64,000 bases of DNA from Asticcacaulis sp. EMRT-3 (GTDB lineage: Bacteria; Pseudomonadota; Alphaproteobacteria; Caulobacterales; Caulobacteraceae), in contig NZ_JASERT010000001.1 in assembly GCF_030027245.1 (NCBI RefSeq), positions 2,596,501 to 2,660,500 of the forward strand, given 5' to 3'. The number at the start of each line of letters is the position of its first letter. Position 1 is the first letter of the stretch. Under the pieces are notes generated by a model. The model did not search any database, was not told where the DNA came from, and saw only the letters and a list, made by a program, of their open reading frames with translations. Shown piece by piece: positions 41,761 through 50,215 of this stretch. Both the position numbers and the translations under genes were made by a program.

Positions 41761-42865
41761 TACGTTCCGCATCGCAGCGCTACGAGGACGGATCGCGGCG
41801 GATTACTATCATCGCGATGACGTATTGGCGGCTGAGCTGGAGCATGTCTTCAAGCCGTCATGGCTGTGTGTCGGATTTTTGCAGGATGTGCAAAACCATC
41901 AGGATTTTATCACCGCCCGGATCGGTCATCACGACATTGTGGTGCAGAATTTCCACGGCGAACTGAGGGCTTTTCGCAATGTCTGCTCGCATCGCTTTGC
42001 CCGCATCCAGTGCGCCAGCACCGGCAATCGTCCTCTCCAATGCCCCTATCATGGCTGGACCTATGACGGCGCGGGCCGTCCGGTTGGCATCCCGCTCAAT
42101 GGTCACAGCTTCAGTCTGGATGAGGCGGACAAGGATGCGCTGGCGCTCGAAGCCTATGCGCTGGAAACGGTCGGCCACTTCGTCTTTGTACGGATGAGTC
42201 GCGAAGGCCCCTCCTTGCAGACATTCCTCGGCAGCTTTTATGACGATTTGCATCATGTCAGCGAAACCTGCCCGGATCGTTTCGAGAAGGATAGTTTCGA
42301 CTGGGAGGCCAACTGGAAACTGGGCATGGACAATGCCGCCGAAGGCTATCATGTGCCTTTGGTTCATGCCGAAAGCTTCGGTGAAATCCTGTCAACCGAC
42401 CTGACCCTGACCACGGATGCGGGCCATAGCCGCTATGTCGGTCAGTTGAAAGAGCGCTCGCTGAAATGGTGGGGCAATGTCGCCAAATCGATCCGGCTGG
42501 AACCCGGCGACACATATCCGCACTATGCCAGCTTTCTGATTTTCCCCAATATCATCGTTGTTTACGCCTATAGCGCCTTCCTGACCTTCCAGACTTTTGA
42601 CCCCACCGGGCCGCAAACCTTGCGCATCCATACGTCGGCATGGCTGGCGCGCAATAATGGCCGGGCCGCACGCGATATGGTCGTTGAGTCGCTAAGAGGG
42701 TTTTCGGCTCAGGTGCGTGACGAGGATCGTGACATCTGCGCCAAAGCCCAACGCGGCACGCGGGAAGCGGGGGCACGGCGCCCCTTGCTGGGAGTTATGG
42801 AAGGGCGTATTCGTCATTTTCAGGAAACCTATATACAGTATATGCAGAAAGCCCGATTACCATGA
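41753..42865 (+). CDS. Rieske non-heme iron oxygenase, alpha subunit-like
   Basis: 370 residues. The [2Fe-2S] Rieske motif is Cys78-x-His80 (CSH) and Cys97-xx-His100 (CPYHGW). The catalytic iron site follows in [19 protein letters not shown], with the two histidines and bridging acidic or Asn residue of the family. C-terminal sequence ([19 protein letters not shown]) matches the ring-hydroxylase/choline monooxygenase-type group. No dedicated reductase or ferredoxin gene is nearby. Located between the KAS III-like and SDR genes with overlaps on both sides, it should oxidise the acyl or sugar intermediate of this module. Confidence 0.9.
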   Translation: MADTFRIAALRGRIAADYYHRDDVLAAELEHVFKPSWLCVGFLQDVQNHQDFITARIGHHDIVVQNFHGELRAFRNVCSHRFARIQCASTGNRPLQCPYHGWTYDGAGRPVGIPLNGHSFSLDEADKDALALEAYALETVGHFVFVRMSREGPSLQTFLGSFYDDLHHVSETCPDRFEKDSFDWEANWKLGMDNAAEGYHVPLVHAESFGEILSTDLTLTTDAGHSRYVGQLKERSLKWWGNVAKSIRLEPGDTYPHYASFLIFPNIIVVYAYSAFLTFQTFDPTGPQTLRIHTSAWLARNNGRAARDMVVESLRGFSAQVRDEDRDICAKAQRGTREAGARRPLLGVMEGRIRHFQETYIQYMQKARLP

Positions 42866-43629
42866 GCCAGCCCCTCTTCAACCCCATGTCAATGGAGGGG
42901 CGCACGGTTCTGGTTACCGGGGCGACGAGCGGTATCGGCATGGCCACGGCCATCTATCTGTCGCGTCTGGGTGCGCGCGTGGTGGCCAGCGGACGCAGCG
43001 AAGAACGTCTGGCCGAGGTGATGAGCCAGCTTGCAGGCGAGGGTCATCTGGGCAGGCTGTTCGATCTGGCGCAGCTCGATGAGATCGTGCCGTGGCTGAA
43101 GGCCCTGTGCGCTGAGATTGGCCCGCTCAATGGCATCGCCCACTGCGCCGCCGTGCAGGCCACACGGCCTATTCAGGCCATCAATGCCGACTTCGTCACC
43201 AACGCCCTGTCGCAGAATCTCGGCGCATCCCTGATGCTGGCGCAGGCCTATCGCCTGAAGGCCTGCCGCGGCACACCCGCTTCGCTCGTCTATTGTTCGT
43301 CATCGGCGGCCCTGCGCGCCGCCCCCGGCAATGTCGTCTATGCCGCCACCAAGGGCGGGCTGGTTTCAGCGGTCAAGGGCCTGAGCCATGAACTGGTGCG
43401 CGACGGCATCCGCGTCAATGCCGTGGCCCCGGCCATGGTCGATACGCCGATGGCCGAAAATTTCCGCACGATCGTATCGCCGGAAAAGTTCGCGCACGTC
43501 GTAAGCCTGCAACCGCTCGGCCTTGGCCGCCCCGATGATGTGGCCGCCGCCATCGCCTATCTGCTGGCCGATACGGGCCGCTGGGTGACCGGCACGGTGC
43601 TCAATGTCGATGGCGGGTTTCTGGCGTGA
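42862..43629 (+). CDS. Short-chain dehydrogenase/reductase (FabG-like)
   Basis: 255 residues. The cofactor motif is [10 protein letters not shown], followed by the active-site Ser in [11 protein letters not shown] and Tyr/Lys in VVYAATKGG, then [14 protein letters not shown] and the C-terminal [10 protein letters not shown]. It overlaps the Rieske gene by 4 bp. A FabG-like reduction of a beta-keto group made by the KAS III-like enzyme would be logical; this is inference. Confidence 0.92.
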   Translation: MSQPLFNPMSMEGRTVLVTGATSGIGMATAIYLSRLGARVVASGRSEERLAEVMSQLAGEGHLGRLFDLAQLDEIVPWLKALCAEIGPLNGIAHCAAVQATRPIQAINADFVTNALSQNLGASLMLAQAYRLKACRGTPASLVYCSSSAALRAAPGNVVYAATKGGLVSAVKGLSHELVRDGIRVNAVAPAMVDTPMAENFRTIVSPEKFAHVVSLQPLGLGRPDDVAAAIAYLLADTGRWVTGTVLNVDGGFLA

Positions 43630-44483
43630 CCACGATGGCTCCCGCGCGCAGCCCGGTACGCAAGCTGGCGCGGCGCATCCATGACGGCCATTCGCGCGGG
43701 CCTTTGAGCTATCTCGACATGGGCAGGGCCGACGCGCCCGCCATCGTTTTCATTCATGGCTTCGGCGCTGATCTGCTCACCTGGTATCTGTGTCTTGTGC
43801 CGCTGGCATCGTCGTTTCGGGTGATCGCGCTCGATCTGCCGGCGCACGGCGCCTCCACCACCGAGGTTGGCGACGCCTCGCTCGACGCCATGCTCGACTG
43901 GTTCGAGGAGGCGCTTGAGCTGCTCGATGTGCGGGCCGCCCATCTGGTGGCCCATTCGATGGGGGCCAAGATCGCGCTCGGCTTTGCGCTGCGCCATCCC
44001 GAACCCAGCCTCAGCCTTGGGCTGGTTTCGCCCGCCGGACTGGGTGGCCATGCCAATCACGATGCGCTCAACGCCTTTATCGACGCGCCAACGCCAGAGC
44101 TGGCCGAAGCCTTTGCCCGTCGGCTGACCGGCCCGGCAGCCGCGCATTTGCTGCCCGCCATGACGCGCGCCCTGATGGAGACGATGTCCGACTCTGAGCG
44201 CCGCACCGCCCTGGGTCACCTGCTGGGCCGGTATCAGGCCTCGGCCCTGACCTGTTTTCAGACCAATGCCACTTTTTCTGCCGGGGATTTGCTGGGGCTG
44301 CACTGTCCGCTTTTGATCCTGTGGGGCGCGCATGACGACATCCTGCCCCGGCCCGATATGGCGCAATTGCCACCGCACTGCCAATGGGTTCACCTGGCGG
44401 ATGCCGGACATGTGCCGCACATGGAAACGCCGCAGGCCGTGGTGGCGGCGTTGAAAAGCTTCCTCTCAGCCGGGGTGGCCTGA
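43626..44483 (+). CDS. Alpha/beta hydrolase (thioesterase or acyltransferase-like)
   Basis: 285 residues from a GTG at 43626 that overlaps the SDR stop. Motifs: oxyanion region [13 protein letters not shown], nucleophile elbow [13 protein letters not shown], Asp in [12 protein letters not shown] and His in [13 protein letters not shown]. It lacks a signal peptide. In this setting it could release or transfer the ACP-bound acyl group. It overlaps pseG by one base (TGATG), binding the acyl module to the pse genes translationally. Confidence 0.85.
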   Translation: MTTMAPARSPVRKLARRIHDGHSRGPLSYLDMGRADAPAIVFIHGFGADLLTWYLCLVPLASSFRVIALDLPAHGASTTEVGDASLDAMLDWFEEALELLDVRAAHLVAHSMGAKIALGFALRHPEPSLSLGLVSPAGLGGHANHDALNAFIDAPTPELAEAFARRLTGPAAAHLLPAMTRALMETMSDSERRTALGHLLGRYQASALTCFQTNATFSAGDLLGLHCPLLILWGAHDDILPRPDMAQLPPHCQWVHLADAGHVPHMETPQAVVAALKSFLSAGVA

Positions 44484-45460
44484 TGCGCCTGTTTATCCGC
44501 ACGCAAGCCTCAAGCGCCATCGGCATGGGCCATTTCATGCGCTGTTTCGCCATTGCCGAAGCGGCGCGCGCGCAAGGGTTGGCGGTTACCTTCCTGCTGG
44601 ATGCTCTGGAAGATGGTGTGCGCCAGCGCCTGAGCGAGATTGGGGCGGATGGTGTCGTCATACCCGCTCTGGGCAGCGGCGAAGACCTGATGCGGCTGTC
44701 CGAACTGGGCCTGACGCGGCGCGACTGGCTGATCGTCGATTCCTATGCTGCCGACGAAGCCTATCTGGCCGCCTTAAGTTTGCTGGCGCGGCTGTGCGTG
44801 ATCGACGATCTCGGCCTGCTGGCCGTCTATGATGCTGATCTGCTGATCAATCCGGCTCTGGCCGCGCCCGATATGGGCTATGCGACCAAAACGCGCGCCC
44901 GCTGTCTGCTGGGGGCGCCCTATGCCTTGATCCGACGCGAGTTCCGTGAGGCTGTGGCGCGGCCCGACGGGGTGGTGACGATCATGTTCGGCGGTTCCGA
45001 TCCGCAGAACTTAAGCGCCGCCTGCGCCGAAATCCTGCTTCACAATGATATGTTCCGTGTACGGATCATCGCGGGCCCGGCCAATGCGCACATCGCCGGA
45101 TTGCGGGCATTGGCGGCGCTGCATGACCGGCTGGAGGTGGTGGCGTCGCCGCCCTCCGTTGCCGAAGCCCTGAGCGACAGCGCGCTGGTGATCACGGCGG
45201 CGGGCGGTACGGTGGGCGAGCTGGCGGCGATGGGGCTGCCCGCGCTGGTGCTGGTGGTGTATGATAATCAGGCGGCGGCGCTGAGCGCCTGTCCCTATCC
45301 GGTGATCGATGCGCGCACGGGCCTGCCCACGGATCTGACGCTGCGGGTGGCGGCCCTGCTGGCCGATCCGGCGGGGCGCGTGCAAAACGGTCAAAAGGCG
45401 CATGGGCTGGTCGATGGGCTGGGGCCGCGGCGCATTATGGAGGCCATGACCGGTGTATAG
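44483..45460 (+). CDS. pseG: UDP-2,4-diacetamido-2,4,6-trideoxy-altropyranose hydrolase PseG
   Basis: 325 residues of the GT-B-like hydrolase family. N-terminal IRTQASSAIGMGHFMRCFAIAEAARAQG carries the catalytic His in GMGH. The C-terminal nucleotide site is VTIMFGGSDPQNLS and VITAAGGTVGELAAMGLPALVLVVYDNQ. It removes UDP from the diacetamido sugar, freeing it for PseI. The next gene overlaps by 8 bp. Confidence 0.93.
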   Translation: MRLFIRTQASSAIGMGHFMRCFAIAEAARAQGLAVTFLLDALEDGVRQRLSEIGADGVVIPALGSGEDLMRLSELGLTRRDWLIVDSYAADEAYLAALSLLARLCVIDDLGLLAVYDADLLINPALAAPDMGYATKTRARCLLGAPYALIRREFREAVARPDGVVTIMFGGSDPQNLSAACAEILLHNDMFRVRIIAGPANAHIAGLRALAALHDRLEVVASPPSVAEALSDSALVITAAGGTVGELAAMGLPALVLVVYDNQAAALSACPYPVIDARTGLPTDLTLRVAALLADPAGRVQNGQKAHGLVDGLGPRRIMEAMTGV

Positions 45461-46025
45461 TTTTTTGTCCTGCCGCCCGGTGACGCCGGATGACGCGAAA
45501 TTGCTGCTCGACTGGCGCACGGCCCCGCACGTCACGCAATATATGCTGACCGACGTGCCCTATGACATCGAACGCCAAAGGGGCTGGATTCAGCGCTGTC
45601 AGGCGCGTGACGATTATCACGACTGCATCCTGCAATGCGAAGGCCGCGACATCGGCTATACCTCCATCACCATCACGGACCGGCATTCCGGCATAGGTGA
45701 GATCGGCATCTATATTGGCGACCTGACCGCGCCGCACGCCCTGACCATGTATAATTTCGTTCACACGCTCAACCATGCCTTTTTCACGCTCGGCCTGCAC
45801 AAGCTGGTCAATCATGTGGTGGCGTGGAATGGGCGCGTGGTGAAGATGCAGGCTTTTAACGGTTATCGCCATGTCGGGGTATTGAAAGAGCACGCCCTGA
45901 AGGACGGGGTGCGCCACGACCTGCATATTTTCGAGCAGTCGGCAGCCGAATGGGCCGTATTTCGTAAAAAATTTCCCGATAACCGTAACTGGTGGGGCGC
46001 ACAAACAGTATATGATGGACATTGA
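45453..46025 (+). CDS. pseH: GNAT N-acyltransferase PseH
   Basis: 190 residues from a GTG at 45453. It follows the GNAT fold with PseH features: LLLDWRTAPHVTQYMLTD, IGEIGIYIGD, TMYNFVHTLNHAFFTLGLHKLVNHVVAWNGRVVKMQAFNGYRHVG. PseH normally acetylates the 4-amino group of the PseC product with acetyl-CoA. With an ACP-based acyl module in the same operon, its donor could be an acyl-ACP instead; nothing in the sequence decides this. Confidence 0.9.
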   Translation: MYSFLSCRPVTPDDAKLLLDWRTAPHVTQYMLTDVPYDIERQRGWIQRCQARDDYHDCILQCEGRDIGYTSITITDRHSGIGEIGIYIGDLTAPHALTMYNFVHTLNHAFFTLGLHKLVNHVVAWNGRVVKMQAFNGYRHVGVLKEHALKDGVRHDLHIFEQSAAEWAVFRKKFPDNRNWWGAQTVYDGH

Positions 46026-46051
46026 AGCATTCCTTATGAAAGGCGTTCATC

Positions 46052-46537
46052 ATGTCACCTGTCTCCGCCAGAAAATCGGCCCTCGGTTTCGATCTGACCC
46101 CGCCCACTTCCGACGAGATTCAGCAACTCGCGGCCCGTCTCGATCCTGAGGCGCGCCGTATCCTGCTCGATCACGGCACTGAGCCGCCATTTTGCGGGGC
46201 CTTCGATGAATATGAGGAGGAGGGCACCTATACCTGCAATCTGTGCGCCCTGCCTTTGTTTTCGTCGCGCGCCAAGTTCCATTCCGGTTCAGGCTGGCCC
46301 AGCTTTTATGAAAGCCTCAACAAAGAACACGTTCGCTATATCCGCGATACGTCGCATGGCATGGTGCGCACTGAGATCCGTTGCGGGCGCTGTGATTCGC
46401 ACCTTGGCCATGTCTTCGAGGACGGGCCAAGGCCGACGGGACTGCGCTATTGCATGAATTCCGTCGCTATGGATTTCGTGCCGGATGGTGAGAATCTGCC
46501 CGATCCGCTGAACCGCGACGATCCTGAGCATCTTTAG
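46052..46537 (+). CDS. msrB: Peptide-methionine (R)-S-oxide reductase MsrB, cytoplasmic
   Basis: 161 residues without a signal peptide. Zinc ligands are Cys62/Cys65 (CNLC) and Cys111/Cys114 (CGRC); catalytic Cys134 is in LRYCMNS, with HVFEDGPRPTG before it. This is the second MsrB of the window and, unlike the one at 3154, should act in the cytoplasm. It starts 26 bp after pseH, probably by chance of position, though co-transcription is possible. Confidence 0.93.
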   Translation: MSPVSARKSALGFDLTPPTSDEIQQLAARLDPEARRILLDHGTEPPFCGAFDEYEEEGTYTCNLCALPLFSSRAKFHSGSGWPSFYESLNKEHVRYIRDTSHGMVRTEIRCGRCDSHLGHVFEDGPRPTGLRYCMNSVAMDFVPDGENLPDPLNRDDPEHL

Positions 46538-46623
46538 TGTTTATTAAGGACGATCAGGCTACCTTTTGGAGAACAAAGATATAAATAATAACCAAATAAA
46601 ACCTGGGGTTGATCTTGCTGTCC

Positions 46624-47616
46624 ATGCTCAAAAAACGTCCTGTCGCCGCCATCGAAACGACGAGCTTCACGGACGAAGCCGCCGCCCTTTCCTCGGCTCA
46701 GATCATCGCGGCCCTGTCGGCCCTTGAGACGGGTGCCGACCTGCCCGATCTCAGCGCCCTGACTGAGGGCGTGGCCCAGGGCTTACGCGCCGTTCATGCG
46801 CGCCAGTCGGCTCAGGCCGAAGCGTTGCGCAAGCAGGCTCAGGCGCGCTCATTGCAGGCCAGCGAGGTCAGGAGCGCCACTCATCATATTACCGGCGAAG
46901 TGCGCACCACGCGCGAACACGCCCAGAGCATGGCGGCGGGCATTGAAGAACTGACGGCCTCGATTGAGCAGATCGCCGCCACGGCCAGCCATGTCGCCAG
47001 TGCGATGGACGAGGCCAATTCGGCCATGCGGCAGGGCGCGCAGGCGTCGCGCGTGGCCGGTGACGCCTCGCGCAGCATCGGTGAGGCCTTTGATGTCATG
47101 ACCGGTTCGACGAAGCAACTGACCGAAACCTCGACGCAGATTTCGACCTTTGTTTCGGCCATCGACGCTTTGGCGCAGCAAACCAACCTGCTGGCGCTCA
47201 ACGCCACCATCGAATCGGCGCGGGCCGGTGAAGCCGGGCGCGGCTTCTCGGTCGTGGCGTCGGAAGTGAAGGCCCTGTCGGGCCAGACCCGCAAGGTCAC
47301 CGATGACATCCGCGCCCATATCGAGCGGCTGGAAAGCCACGTCAAGGCCCTGACCGACAGCGTCAGCAGCGTGGCCGAGCGCGTGCAGGATTCGATTGCC
47401 AATACCGAAAACGCCTGCGTTCATATCGAATCGATTGAAAGCATCGTGGCCGATAATGCGCAGAATATGGGCATGATCGCCGGGGTCATCAATCAGCAGA
47501 CCGAAGCCGTGCAGGAACTGGCGCAGGGCATTACCGCCACCGCCGAGCATTCCGCCGCTGCGGTGGGCCATGCCGATACGATTGTGGCGCATCTCGATAA
47601 GATGATGGTCGGTTAG
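46624..47616 (+). CDS. Soluble methyl-accepting chemotaxis protein
   Basis: 330 residues from the ATG at 46624. There is no signal peptide, membrane span or HAMP domain. A short N-terminal helical region (about 100 residues) leads into the signalling coiled coil, with the conserved hairpin tip [37 protein letters not shown]. No known sensory domain such as PAS, globin or CZB is visible. It would report a cytoplasmic cue to CheA/CheW, which are not encoded here. Confidence 0.88.
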   Translation: MLKKRPVAAIETTSFTDEAAALSSAQIIAALSALETGADLPDLSALTEGVAQGLRAVHARQSAQAEALRKQAQARSLQASEVRSATHHITGEVRTTREHAQSMAAGIEELTASIEQIAATASHVASAMDEANSAMRQGAQASRVAGDASRSIGEAFDVMTGSTKQLTETSTQISTFVSAIDALAQQTNLLALNATIESARAGEAGRGFSVVASEVKALSGQTRKVTDDIRAHIERLESHVKALTDSVSSVAERVQDSIANTENACVHIESIESIVADNAQNMGMIAGVINQQTEAVQELAQGITATAEHSAAAVGHADTIVAHLDKMMVG

Positions 47617-47649
47617 AACGAAAGGTCTGATAGAACATTCGTTCTAACC
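47611..47649. terminator. 12-bp inverted repeat between convergent genes
   Basis: GGTTAGAACGAA (47611-47622) pairs perfectly with TTCGTTCTAACC (47638-47649). The left arm contains the chemotaxis gene's stop codon; the right arm ends 13 bp before the 3' end of the convergent SGNH gene. It is probably a bidirectional terminator, though the U tracts are short. Confidence 0.6.
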
Positions 47650-47662
47650 ATTGCGCAAAGCT

Positions 47663-48520
47663 TTAATCCGCGTTGAGATAGGGAATAACGTCCGGTTCGG
47701 TCTGGGCCAGCAGATTGGCGACCATGCGGCCATAAAAGGTCGCGCCCGTCGTCTGGTTCATGTGGGTATAGTCGAACTTCTGGGGTTCATGACCGCTCAT
47801 TTGCGAGGCGTCGGTGAAGACCGCCGGCACGGATGTGCCGGTGGCTTCGGTTTTCAGCACATTTTCGGGAATCGGCTGGCCCGCCAGATAATGGTTGGCG
47901 GCCACATTGCCCATCGCCTGCACCGCGCGCTGGCTCTCGCCGAACAGGTCGATCAGCGGCAGGTGATGCTCGATGGCGACATTCTGCATCGAGGCAGCAA
48001 ACGGCGCGATACGGTCGGGCAGCAGCCTATTGTCCACGAAATCGCGCATCGAGATCGGCGTTACCAGCACAAAGGTGGCCCCGGTGCTTTGGGCGTCTTT
48101 CGCATAGCCCCACAGATTGGCCGGATATTCCCACAAAACATCGGTGTGGCGTTCCGGCTTGGGCGAGCCGTCATTATGGCCGAACTGCATCAGCACATAG
48201 GTTTTGGCAAACGGCACGCCCTGATCATTGGTCGTCTTTTTCAGCGCGGTCATCACATCCTGATCCCAGATGCCATCGACGCGGTAGCTTTTCGTGCTGC
48301 GCCCGCCGCGCCCTTCATTGAGGCAGGTCACCTGCGGGCCAAACTGGCGGCAGAAGGCGTCGCCATAGCCGCTCTTATGCGCCATCGTCGAATCACCGAC
48401 CAGCACGATGCGGATGGGTGGCAGGGCCTGACTGGGCGCGGCTTGGGCCTGAGCCGCGCCGGTGGTGGCGAATAGGGACAGAGAGCCAATAATGGCCAGA
48501 TGACGGAGCGTGGCAAACAT
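47663..48520 (-). CDS. SGNH/GDSL hydrolase, rhamnogalacturonan acetylesterase-like, exported
   Basis: 285 residues; GGAGG precedes the ATG at 48520. Signal peptide MFATLRHLAIIGSLSLFATTGAAQAQA. The four SGNH blocks are present: VLVGDSTMAHKSGYGD (Ser), NEGRGGRSTKSY (Gly), MQFGHNDGSPKP (Asn) and FDYTHMNQTTGA (Asp and His). This pattern is that of rhamnogalacturonan acetylesterases, which deacetylate pectin. It fits the other secreted polysaccharide enzymes of the window. Confidence 0.9.
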   Translation of the reverse strand: MFATLRHLAIIGSLSLFATTGAAQAQAAPSQALPPIRIVLVGDSTMAHKSGYGDAFCRQFGPQVTCLNEGRGGRSTKSYRVDGIWDQDVMTALKKTTNDQGVPFAKTYVLMQFGHNDGSPKPERHTDVLWEYPANLWGYAKDAQSTGATFVLVTPISMRDFVDNRLLPDRIAPFAASMQNVAIEHHLPLIDLFGESQRAVQAMGNVAANHYLAGQPIPENVLKTEATGTSVPAVFTDASQMSGHEPQKFDYTHMNQTTGATFYGRMVANLLAQTEPDVIPYLNAD

Positions 48521-48666
48521 GGCGCGAAAAACCTCCTGCTTGGATGAAGGCGGCATAAAAGCGCCTAATGGTGGCGCAATCAAGCGAATATGATCAAAAA
48601 AAATCACTATCAAGCAATTTGGCGACTGAGGCTGACTAAAAGCGGCTGGGTTGTAAAGGCTGCCGA

Positions 48667-48684
48667 ATGTCACGCAAGTGTCAC
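48667..48684 (+). promoter_or_regulatory. Pho box upstream of the phytase-like gene
   Basis: ATGTCACGCAAGTGTCAC contains two TGTCAC units spaced exactly 11 bp, like the boxes at 3828 and 5126. It lies 48 bp before the start codon of the phytase-like gene, a normal position for PhoB activation. Confidence 0.72.
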
Positions 48685-48732
48685 GCACAGACGCCATAGA
48701 AGGGACAGTCCAACCCTCTTGCGGAGATCGTG

Positions 48733-50136
48733 ATGAGCTTGCGTTCACATCTGTTATGCGCCGTCGCCGCCCTCAGTTTTATGGCGGCGGGTTCAACACA
48801 GGCAGAGCCAGCCCTGATCGCCACACTGAGGATTCCCGCCGATGCGGCCGACAAGGCCGACATGCCCGAAGCCCTTCTGGAAAACGGCGTCTCCAATCAT
48901 CTGCTAGGTGGCCTGGGTTCCGGCCTGGCCTATGCCGGGGGCGATCACTTCGTCGCCCTGCCGGATCGCGGCCCGAACGCCAATGTCTATAACCCCATCG
49001 TTGATAATACGGTGAGCTATGTGGCACGCTTTCATACGCTGAGCCTGCGTCTGACCGCCAATCCGGCGGCGGGGCAGGCGGCGCAATTGCCGTATCGGGT
49101 CGATGCCAGTCTGGACAAGACAACCCTGTTGTTTGCCCCGACCCCGCTTGTTTACGGCGATGGCGTGGCGGCGCATATCCGCGACGGCAGGCCTGACATC
49201 AATACGGGGTCAAAATATTATTTCACCGGTCGCTCGGATGGTTTTTCGGCGGACGAATCTTCACTGGCGGCAGATCAGGCGCGCCTTGATCCCGAAGGCG
49301 TGCGCGTTTCCCCCGATGGCGCCAGCCTCTATATATCGGATGAATACGGCCCGCACCTGTATCAGTTTGATGCCAGAACCGGTGAGCGACTGAAGAGCTT
49401 TGCCATACCGGCAAAATTTGGCGTGGCGGTTCAGGGCGCCAGTGAAGATGTCGAACTGGCGGCCAATCGCTCAGGCCGGGCCTCCAATAAGGGTATGGAG
49501 GGGCTGGCTATAACACCGGATGGCAAGTTTCTGCTGGGTGCGATGCAGGCACCGCTGTTACAGGATGGTGGGGCATCCGGCACCTGTATTCGCCTGATCC
49601 GCTTTGATATAGCCACGGGCAGGACGCAGGAATTTGCTTATGAACTGACGCAGGTCGGCAAGCCGGGAAAGCCGAAACTGTCCGATCTCAATGAGATTCT
49701 GGCCGTCAATGACCACCAGTTTCTGGTGCTGGAGCGCGATGGCAAGGGCCTGGGAAATGAATCGAAGGCCGCGTTCAAGCGCCTTTATCTGATTGACCTG
49801 GCGTCGGCGCAGGATGTCAGCGATGTCGAGGGGGCGGCAGCCCTGGCACAGAAAGCCGTTAAAAAGACGCTCTTTCTGGATATGGTCAGCACACTGACGA
49901 AGGCGGGCATCAAGGCGTCCCACATACCGGCCAAGCTGGAGGGAGCGAGTTTCGGGCAGGATGTCACGCTGGCGGGAAAGACGCGGCATACCTTGTGGCT
50001 GTCATCGGATAATGACTTTCTGGCGAGCGTGCCGGATAAGGATGGCAAGATGCGGCCCAATCCCAATCGTCTGTACGTCTATGGTTTTACCGATCAGGAC
50101 CTGCCCGGTTATCAGGCTGAGATGTTCACGAAATAG
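48733..50136 (+). CDS. Esterase-like/phytase-family exported protein
   Basis: 467 residues from the ATG at 48733 (GGAG upstream). Signal peptide MSLRSHLLCAVAALSFMAAGSTQAE. The mature protein resembles the phytase-like beta-propeller family: LLGGLGSGLAYAGGDHFVALPDRGPNANVY, DPEGVRVSPDGASLYISDEYGPHLYQFD, GMEGLAITPDGKFLLGAMQAPL, NDHQFLVLERDGKGLG. Acidic residues in these blades probably bind calcium. It likely releases phosphate from organic phosphate esters in the periplasm, consistent with the Pho box. The exact substrate is unknown. Confidence 0.85.
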   Translation: MSLRSHLLCAVAALSFMAAGSTQAEPALIATLRIPADAADKADMPEALLENGVSNHLLGGLGSGLAYAGGDHFVALPDRGPNANVYNPIVDNTVSYVARFHTLSLRLTANPAAGQAAQLPYRVDASLDKTTLLFAPTPLVYGDGVAAHIRDGRPDINTGSKYYFTGRSDGFSADESSLAADQARLDPEGVRVSPDGASLYISDEYGPHLYQFDARTGERLKSFAIPAKFGVAVQGASEDVELAANRSGRASNKGMEGLAITPDGKFLLGAMQAPLLQDGGASGTCIRLIRFDIATGRTQEFAYELTQVGKPGKPKLSDLNEILAVNDHQFLVLERDGKGLGNESKAAFKRLYLIDLASAQDVSDVEGAAALAQKAVKKTLFLDMVSTLTKAGIKASHIPAKLEGASFGQDVTLAGKTRHTLWLSSDNDFLASVPDKDGKMRPNPNRLYVYGFTDQDLPGYQAEMFTK

Positions 50137-50153
50137 GCTTTACGGCGAAGCAT

Positions 50154-50190
50154 AAAAAAAAGCGGCGCACCCGCGAAGGTGCGCCGTTTT
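50154..50190. terminator. Bidirectional Rho-independent terminator
   Basis: CGGCGCACC (50163-50171) pairs with GGTGCGCCG (50178-50186), flanked by A8 on the left and T4 on the right, so it can end both the phytase-like gene and the convergent aldehyde dehydrogenase gene. Confidence 0.9.
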
Positions 50191-50215
50191 CATGTTGGAT
50201 CAAAAATGACCTGTC

